A stretch of 64,000 nt of DNA from Streptomyces sp. NBC_00358 (GTDB lineage Bacteria > Actinomycetota > Actinomycetes > Streptomycetales > Streptomycetaceae): NCBI RefSeq assembly GCF_036099295.1, contig NZ_CP107976.1:6944001-7008000 (forward strand), read 5' to 3'. Below the pieces are notes generated by a model that saw nothing but the letters and a program-made list of their open reading frames with translations, did no database searches and was not told where the DNA came from. Position numbers and translations under genes: made by a program. Each line of letters begins with the position of its first letter. Within the stretch, counting starts at the first letter, position 1. Of this stretch, positions 59,555 through 64,000 are shown one piece after another.

Positions 59555-59797
59555 TCGGGGCCGGCGACCGGGGGCGGTCCGCCATGCGGGAAGGGTGATG
59601 CGGGGTGGCGGGGGACGGTCCGGGGCGGTGGCCGGGGGCGGCGACCAGTAGTCGGGGCCGGTGACCGGGGGTGGTCCGGGGCGGCCATGCGGGACGGGTG
59701 ATGCGGCGGGCGACGCGGGGCAGCCCGGGGACGGGTGGCCGGGGATGGCCCGAGGTGCTGGCCGGGGACGGGTGGCCGGGGACGGTCGGGCGCCCGG
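59543..59797. repeat. Direct repeats downstream of the TetR gene
   Basis: A segment of about 60 bp starting GGCGACCAGTAGTCGGGGCC (59543-59603) recurs at 59640-59706 with a 6-bp insertion and few changes, an offset of 97 bp. It includes the TetR stop codon. A second pair, GCCGGGGACGGGTGGCCGGG, follows at about 59724 and 59761. The rest of the 304-bp gap before dapD holds no gene. Confidence 0.75.
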
Positions 59798-59846
59798 TGG
59801 CCGAGACGGCTCGCGCACCGGTTCGCCCGCGCGGGCCCCGCCAAGT

Positions 59847-59852
59847 TAGGTT
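59847..59852 (+). promoter_or_regulatory. Candidate -10 of dapD (leaderless start)
   Basis: TAGGTT ends 6 nt before ATG 59859, and there is no Shine-Dalgarno, so dapD mRNA may start at its initiation codon. No convincing -35 is seen. Confidence 0.45.
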
Positions 59853-59858
59853 CTACCC

Positions 59859-60848
59859 ATGACCGACACGACTGCTTCTCGTACCACCGGCGCCGTCGCC
59901 GCCGGGCTCGCCACCCTCACCGCAGACGGCACCGTTCTCGACACGTGGTTCCCCGCGCCCGAACTCTCCGCCGAGCCCGGCCCGGCCGGCACCGAGCGGC
60001 TGTCCGCCGAGCGCGCCGTGGAACTGCTCGGCGAGGGAGCCGCGCAGGCCATCGGCCCGGACGCCCGCCGGGGCGTCGAGGTGGTCGCGGTCCGTACGGT
60101 CATCGCGTCGCTGGACGACAAGCCGCTCGACGCGCACGACGCCTACCTGCGTCTGCACCTCCTCTCGCACCGCCTGGTGAAGCCGCACGGCCAGAACCTG
60201 GACGGCGTGTTCGGCCTGCTCACCAACGTGGCCTGGACCTCGCTCGGTCCGGTCGCCGTCGACGACATCGAGAAGGTCCGGCTGAACGCGCGCGCCGCGG
60301 GCCTGCACCTCCAGGTGACCTCCATCGACAAGTTCCCGCGCATGACGGACTATGTCGCGCCCAAGGGCGTCCGCATCGCCGACGCCGACCGGGTACGCCT
60401 CGGCGCGCACCTCGCCGAGGGCACGACCGTCATGCACGAGGGCTTCGTGAACTTCAACGCGGGCACGCTCGGCACGTCCATGGTCGAGGGCCGCATCTCC
60501 GCCGGAGTCGTCGTCGGCGACGGTTCCGACATCGGCGGTGGCGCGTCCACCATGGGCACCCTCTCGGGTGGCGGCAACGTCCGCATCACCATCGGTGAGC
60601 GCTGCCTCGTCGGCGCGGAGGCGGGCGTCGGCATCGCCCTCGGCGACGAGTGCGTGGTCGAGGCCGGGCTGTACGTCACCGCCGGCACGCGGGTGACGAT
60701 GCCCGACGGCGACATCGTCAAGGCCCGCGAGCTGTCCGGGGCTTCGAACATCCTCTTCCGTCGCAACTCGGTCACCGGAACGGTCGAGGCACGCCCGAAC
60801 AACGCGGTGTGGGGCGGCCTGAACGAGGTCCTGCACAGCCACAACTGA
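59859..60848 (+). CDS. dapD: 2,3,4,5-tetrahydropyridine-2,6-dicarboxylate N-succinyltransferase
   Basis: DapD adds a succinyl group from succinyl-CoA to tetrahydrodipicolinate in the lysine/meso-diaminopimelate pathway. The 329-residue product is of the actinobacterial type: an N-terminal domain, then a left-handed beta-helix of hexapeptide repeats (ADRVRLGAHLAEGTTVMHEG, ISAGVVVGDGSDIGGGASTM, CLVGAEAGVGIALGDECVVE) with the catalytic Glu region near MVEGRIS, and the C-terminal RRNSVTGTVEARPN. It sits alone between the TetR repeats and the accessory patch. Confidence 0.95.
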   Translation: MTDTTASRTTGAVAAGLATLTADGTVLDTWFPAPELSAEPGPAGTERLSAERAVELLGEGAAQAIGPDARRGVEVVAVRTVIASLDDKPLDAHDAYLRLHLLSHRLVKPHGQNLDGVFGLLTNVAWTSLGPVAVDDIEKVRLNARAAGLHLQVTSIDKFPRMTDYVAPKGVRIADADRVRLGAHLAEGTTVMHEGFVNFNAGTLGTSMVEGRISAGVVVGDGSDIGGGASTMGTLSGGGNVRITIGERCLVGAEAGVGIALGDECVVEAGLYVTAGTRVTMPDGDIVKARELSGASNILFRRNSVTGTVEARPNNAVWGGLNEVLHSHN

Positions 60849-60937
60849 TCACCGGCGGCCGTGGCATGCGGCCGTCCAATCGATCACTGCTTTGACCTGC
60901 TGCCGAGCTGTCGGCACCTGTCGACGTTGGTCACCAT

Positions 60938-60970
60938 CGAGCGCCCTTCCACGGCCCGGGAGGGCGCTCG
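60938..60970 (+). terminator. Terminator of dapD
   Basis: CGAGCGCCCT (60938-60947) pairs perfectly with AGGGCGCTCG (60961-60970) over a 13-nt loop, 89 bp after the dapD stop. The remainder of the gap up to 61106 has no visible gene. Confidence 0.7.
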
Positions 60971-61106
60971 TGCGTTGACGTCTGCCCTCTGAGTTCGCTC
61001 GCTGCGCGGTGCGGCGTGTCGGAACGGGGCTCGATGGTCGCTCGCGGATCCGGCTGTGGCCGCTTCGGTGCACCATCGTTGGCCGACGTTGTGTCAGCCC
61101 GACGGG

Positions 61107-61655
61107 TCATGCACTGACGGCCAACTCGCGTGCCCGCTGACGGGCTTGGGATCTCACTTCCGTGAGCCGACCGTGGAACGGGTTGTGGCGGTTCTGGTCG
61201 AGGTTCAGAGGCAGGTCGAGTTGAGAGATGAACTCCGACTCCATGGTCCATGGTTCGTCGTGCTCGATCCAGCACACTCGGGCGTTCCCCGCCATCCACT
61301 GACTGAGGGCGGCTTCCCCGGCCTTGCCGAAGGTCATGCGCGTCCCGCTCCTGCCTACTCGACGGAGCTCGATCCCGAGCAGGCAACCAAGGGTGAGGCG
61401 AAGCGTCGATCCGGCCGCGTTGCCTCGGTAGTGATACCGCACGCGCTTGCGCAGGTTCTGTGTGCTGGTCCGGTTCGCCATGTACCGCGGGGCTATACCG
61501 ACGTAGAGCAGGCGCCCGGCCGTGAGATCCGCACAGGGCGCCTGTTCGAAGTGCCACCCGTAGACCCCGGCCGCCGCCGGCACCGGGCTCGGGCGCGACA
61601 AGACCTCCGGTGCCGACCACAGCTGATCCGGTTCGGTGAGGGCGGCATGGGCCAC
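61107..61655 (-). CDS. GIY-YIG nuclease-family protein
   Basis: The 182-residue protein carries a GIY-YIG-type core: AAGVYGWHFEQAP (GVY strand), RLLYVGIAPRY (YVG strand), then NLRKRVRYHYRGNAAGSTLR with the conserved Arg, and a Glu in WTMESEFISQLDLPLNLDQN as the possible metal ligand. It ends RLTEVRSQARQRARELA. Such small proteins occur near mobile elements and in phage-related loci. It is on the minus strand downstream of dapD and marks the start of the accessory patch. Its substrate is unknown. Confidence 0.8.
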   Translation of the reverse strand: MAHAALTEPDQLWSAPEVLSRPSPVPAAAGVYGWHFEQAPCADLTAGRLLYVGIAPRYMANRTSTQNLRKRVRYHYRGNAAGSTLRLTLGCLLGIELRRVGRSGTRMTFGKAGEAALSQWMAGNARVCWIEHDEPWTMESEFISQLDLPLNLDQNRHNPFHGRLTEVRSQARQRARELAVSA

Positions 61656-62085
61656 GGAGCCTCCAAGGTCGGCGGGCTAGTTGGGCGCAGAGTACTGGCT
61701 GCTCACGTGAGTCCCAGCGGCAGACCGGGTACCGCAGCTTTGTAAGGGCGGACGTGTAGGGCTGTTGGACTGCGCAGGTCACCCCTGGTTCGGAGAGTCC
61801 CCAGCTCGGCGGCATCTCTGGGCTGCCGCGAACCGTCGTTGACCGTGGTTGACCGCACGATGTGGCACGGCCGTGGCACGCAACGACACCCGTTCTGGGA
61901 GTTCGAGCAGGAAGAGGCGCCCAGCCACCGGCAGGCGTCTATACGCCCAGAGGGCTCAAGATGGTCAATCGTTGCCGCGATAAGTGCTGCGACAGGCACA
62001 ATGGACGATGCCCCACGGCCCGCATTTTTCCGTCTGCCGCAGGGTCATGCAACAGTGAGAAATTTCCGATCGAGGCTGGAAGAGA
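61656..62085. other. Intergenic region with short direct repeats
   Basis: This 430-bp gap has no convincing gene. Two pairs of short direct repeats occur near 61838-61880: GTTGACCG twice, 10 bp apart, and GTGGCACG twice, 11 bp apart. They could be protein-binding repeats left from an integrative element. GC content falls toward the right. Confidence 0.4.
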
Positions 62086-62583
62086 ATGCTGTCAATCGTC
62101 ATTTCGAGTGTTGCCGTCATCGTTAGCTTCATCTCGCTTTTCGTAAGTAGACGCAAAGATAAGCGAGATATCTTTCTAAAACTTCACGAGCTGCTGGTTA
62201 GCCCTGAACTGCAAAATGGCAGACGCGTTCTGTTTCAACTCCACGCGCGAGTCGGTCGAGTGGAAGATTTAAGTGAGGCCGACTACGCCAGCGCGAACCG
62301 GGCTCTGGCGTCGCTCGATATAGCAGGCCTGTACTGTCATAAGAAGTACGTGAGCGAGAAGGAAATTCTAGATCTTTGGGCCCCCTCTCTGGCCAGAATG
62401 AAATATGCCGCCGGCCCTTTTCTTCAGCATCGAGATTCGTTCTGGTCGGGCATCCCCACGTGGCCGCATTACCGACGTCTGGCCGACCATGCGGAAGAGT
62501 ATCTAAGATCACGGGGGGTCGATATTGATCAGTTCGTCACCCCGGTTCCTCCTCTTTCTCCGGGACCTTCGGACCCATCATAG
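62086..62583 (+). CDS. Membrane-anchored hypothetical protein (DUF4760-like), lower GC
   Basis: The 165-residue protein has one N-terminal membrane segment (MLSIVISSVAVIVSFISLFV) followed by basic SRRKDKRDIFLKLHELL and a helical soluble part (NGRRVLFQLHARVGRVEDLS, SANRALASLDIAGLYCHKKY). I am reminded of DUF4760-type proteins, but this is not certain. Base composition is clearly more AT-rich than the neighbours, and codon 62 (62269-62271) is TTA, the rare bldA-dependent codon. Both point to recent transfer. ATG 62086 follows GGAAGAGA. Confidence 0.7.
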   Translation: MLSIVISSVAVIVSFISLFVSRRKDKRDIFLKLHELLVSPELQNGRRVLFQLHARVGRVEDLSEADYASANRALASLDIAGLYCHKKYVSEKEILDLWAPSLARMKYAAGPFLQHRDSFWSGIPTWPHYRRLADHAEEYLRSRGVDIDQFVTPVPPLSPGPSDPS

Positions 62584-62778
62584 TTTTCCTTGTGTCAGTG
62601 GACTCGCATAGCACTGACACTTCACATGCTCGGCCTTCTCAAGCACATCAAGCTATTACGCGGACCGAGGGAACGAGCGGTCGGCGGAACGACTTTGGGC
62701 GGGAGTTGCCATGGGGCGAGTTATCGTGGCCCCGTAAGCTTTCGGTGCGTCGGGCAGTCTGTAAATCTGCCGGCTTAG

Positions 62779-63024
62779 GGATACGACTACGACCACTTGC
62801 GCCGATGGCTCCGCCAACGCGGCGTTCACCACCGCATCGCCCGCAAGGGCATCGAGTCCTCCCAGCGGCTGGGCAGCCACCGCTGGGTGGTGGAGCGCAC
62901 CGTGTCCTGGCTGGCCGGCTGCCGCTGCCTGCACCGCCGCTACGAGCGCAAAGCTGAGCACTTCCTCGCCTTCGTCGGCATTGCCGCAGCTCTCATCGGC
63001 CACCGCCGACTTGCCAAAGGGTGA
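62779..63024 (+). pseudogene. 3' remnant of an IS5-type transposase
   Basis: From GGA (62779) the frame reads GYDYDHLRRWLRQRGVHHRI and ends ...AALIGHRRLAKG, with RLGSHRWVVERTVSWLAGCR and LHRRYERKAEHFLAFVGIAA between. This is the C-terminal part of an IS5-family DDE transposase; WVVERTVSWL contains the third catalytic acidic residue (the Glu). An in-frame stop lies just upstream, and the N-terminal two thirds are missing. No matching terminal inverted repeats could be seen around it. Confidence 0.85.
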
Positions 63025-63062
63025 CGTCCTAGACTGACGAGCGGCCAGAATGTGACGGGGGC

Positions 63063-64000
63063 ATGGGCGTGAGCACTGGTGTGGATATGAGCGGCGAAGT
63101 GTACTTCGACCCTTTCCTGATATCTGCAGTACGGGCCAGGGACACCGACGCTATGGAAAACCTGCTCCTGGCAGGCGCCGACCCCGACGTGCATGACGAA
63201 CGCGGAACACCAGCACTATGCCTGGCGATCGAGTTGTACGCCGGAACCGCCGCCCGTCTACTGGCCGAGCATGGTGCCGACCCCGAGCAGTACGGACCGG
63301 ACGGTGTGCCGCCATTGCGCAAGGCCGTCGACTCGGGCTCGCCGACGCTGGTCGAGGCGGTCTTGCACGATGAGTCCCGGTGGCGTCAGCGCAAGGCCGA
63401 GCTACTGGAAATGCAGAACCTCGCCCAGCACTGGCATGAGATGGGTACCGAAGCGGAACTGCGGCGCCGTACCGGCGCGCAGGGCCCCTTGGCTCGGACC
63501 CGCGTCCAGGACGACGAGTTCACGGTCGTCAACGAGCTCTCCCTCGGTGGGCTGACAGTGCGCGACGGGCATGCGGCGATCCTCACGCATCTGGAGGCCA
63601 CGCTCGACGTCCAGACCTCCTTCGAGGAACTGATGGACCGCGCACTGACCCGCCCCGACCAGCAGCACGCCGTATGGCTGACTTCCACCATCCTTTTGGC
63701 GAACCGCCGCGACCAGGACACCTGGGACGCCGCTGCGGCCCTGCGCGTCCACCCAGACCCGGCTCACCGGCTGTTCGGTGCAGAGGTGTTGCGACTGACC
63801 CATCTGTTCGACGAGAGCGACGAGGAACCCTTCGCGGGCCCCGCCCTGGAGCTCTTCGTCGACTGGTCGGGCCGGGAAAGTGACGCCGCCGTGCTCACCG
63901 AGGTGCTGGTCGGCCTCGCCGACCACGCCGACCCGCGCGCCGACGCAGCCCTCCTGCCATACGACAGCCATCCCGACGTCCGGGTGCGGCGCGCGGTAGC
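63063..64000 (+). CDS. Ankyrin/HEAT-repeat-like protein, 3' end outside the window
   Basis: The frame from ATG 63063 (GTG 63069 and ATG 63087 are alternatives) is open to the end of the window, giving at least 312 residues. Residues about 20-100 look like ankyrin repeats: DPFLISAVRARDTDAMENLL, LAGADPDVHDERGTPALCLA and AEHGADPEQYGPDGVPPLRK. The later part (LFGAEVLRLTHLFDES, VLTEVLVGLADHADPRADAA, DSHPDVRVRRAV) resembles HEAT-type helical repeats. No signal peptide is present. Probably a protein-interaction module of unknown role; it lies directly behind an IS remnant. Confidence 0.75.
   Translation, partial: MGVSTGVDMSGEVYFDPFLISAVRARDTDAMENLLLAGADPDVHDERGTPALCLAIELYAGTAARLLAEHGADPEQYGPDGVPPLRKAVDSGSPTLVEAVLHDESRWRQRKAELLEMQNLAQHWHEMGTEAELRRRTGAQGPLARTRVQDDEFTVVNELSLGGLTVRDGHAAILTHLEATLDVQTSFEELMDRALTRPDQQHAVWLTSTILLANRRDQDTWDAAAALRVHPDPAHRLFGAEVLRLTHLFDESDEEPFAGPALELFVDWSGRESDAAVLTEVLVGLADHADPRADAALLPYDSHPDVRVRRAV

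Noticed and set aside
61656..62085. Possible tRNA or att site near GGTTCGGAGAGTCC (about 61793)
   Set aside because: No cloverleaf could be built around the T-loop-like string, and no duplicate att core is visible in the window.

Overview
The window is a block of high-GC actinobacterial chromosome. Codon use, frequent GTG starts, stop/start overlaps (ATGA, GTGA) and gene content (whiA, rbpA, opcA, mycothiol-linked enzymes, type II dehydroquinase, actinobacterial dapD and suf operon) all point to Streptomyces. The gene order (uvrA - uvrC - rapZ - yvcK - whiA - gap - pgk - tpiA - secG, then a pentose-phosphate cluster, the heme A genes and the suf operon) is, from memory, the conserved core order of Streptomyces chromosomes. 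This is inference; no database was searched.

Layout. 1-5.1 kb: a metal/stress block with a truncated TerD protein, a TerD-domain protein fused to a degenerate FtsK-like region, a TerC-family exporter behind what looks like a yybP-ykoY manganese riboswitch, and a CaCA cation/proton antiporter. 5.1-11.5 kb: an MHS-type symporter, aroQ, a polar amino acid ABC importer, a metallo-hydrolase and a mycothiol-type DinB enzyme. 11.5-24.8 kb: uvrA; a LacI repressor with a PfkB sugar kinase and a large palindromic operator; a Rieske lipoprotein; a regulator; a Gly-rich secreted protein; and the overlapping uvrC-rapZ-yvcK-whiA unit. 25-34.3 kb: a secreted M14 peptidase, gap, pgk-tpiA-secG, an rbpA-family gene and pgi. 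34.4-41 kb: the reverse-strand tkt-tal-zwf-opcA-pgl operon. 41.4-48.6 kb: ctaB and ctaA, two putative aminoglycoside-modifying enzymes, an ABC-2 exporter, an amidohydrolase and a small conserved protein. 48.7-55.4 kb: sufR-sufB-sufD-Rieske-sufC-sufS-sufU-sufT. 55.5-60.8 kb: an AbfB-domain membrane protein, a VOC protein, a large membrane protein, an SMR pump coupled to a TetR regulator through a 31-codon ORF, and dapD. 60.9-64 kb: an accessory patch with a GIY-YIG protein, an AT-richer membrane protein with a TTA codon, an IS transposase remnant and an ankyrin/HEAT-type gene that runs off the end.

How the parts fit. Most genes serve central metabolism and genome maintenance: lower glycolysis (gap, pgk, tpiA), the oxidative and non-oxidative pentose-phosphate pathway with the OpcA activator, Fe-S cluster assembly, heme A synthesis, nucleotide excision repair, and lysine/peptidoglycan precursor supply (dapD). 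The strongest regulatory signals are the manganese riboswitch with a possible SD-sequestering helix before terC, PafBC (RecA-independent DNA damage) type promoters before uvrA and probably uvrC, a SufR-type operator lying on the predicted sufR start site, and a 40-bp LacI-family palindrome. I see no CRISPR array, tRNA, rRNA or biosynthetic gene cluster. No wholly new multi-gene system is evident; the less ordinary items are the TerD/FtsK-like fusion, the riboswitch layout, the SMR-microORF-TetR arrangement and the accessory patch at the right end.
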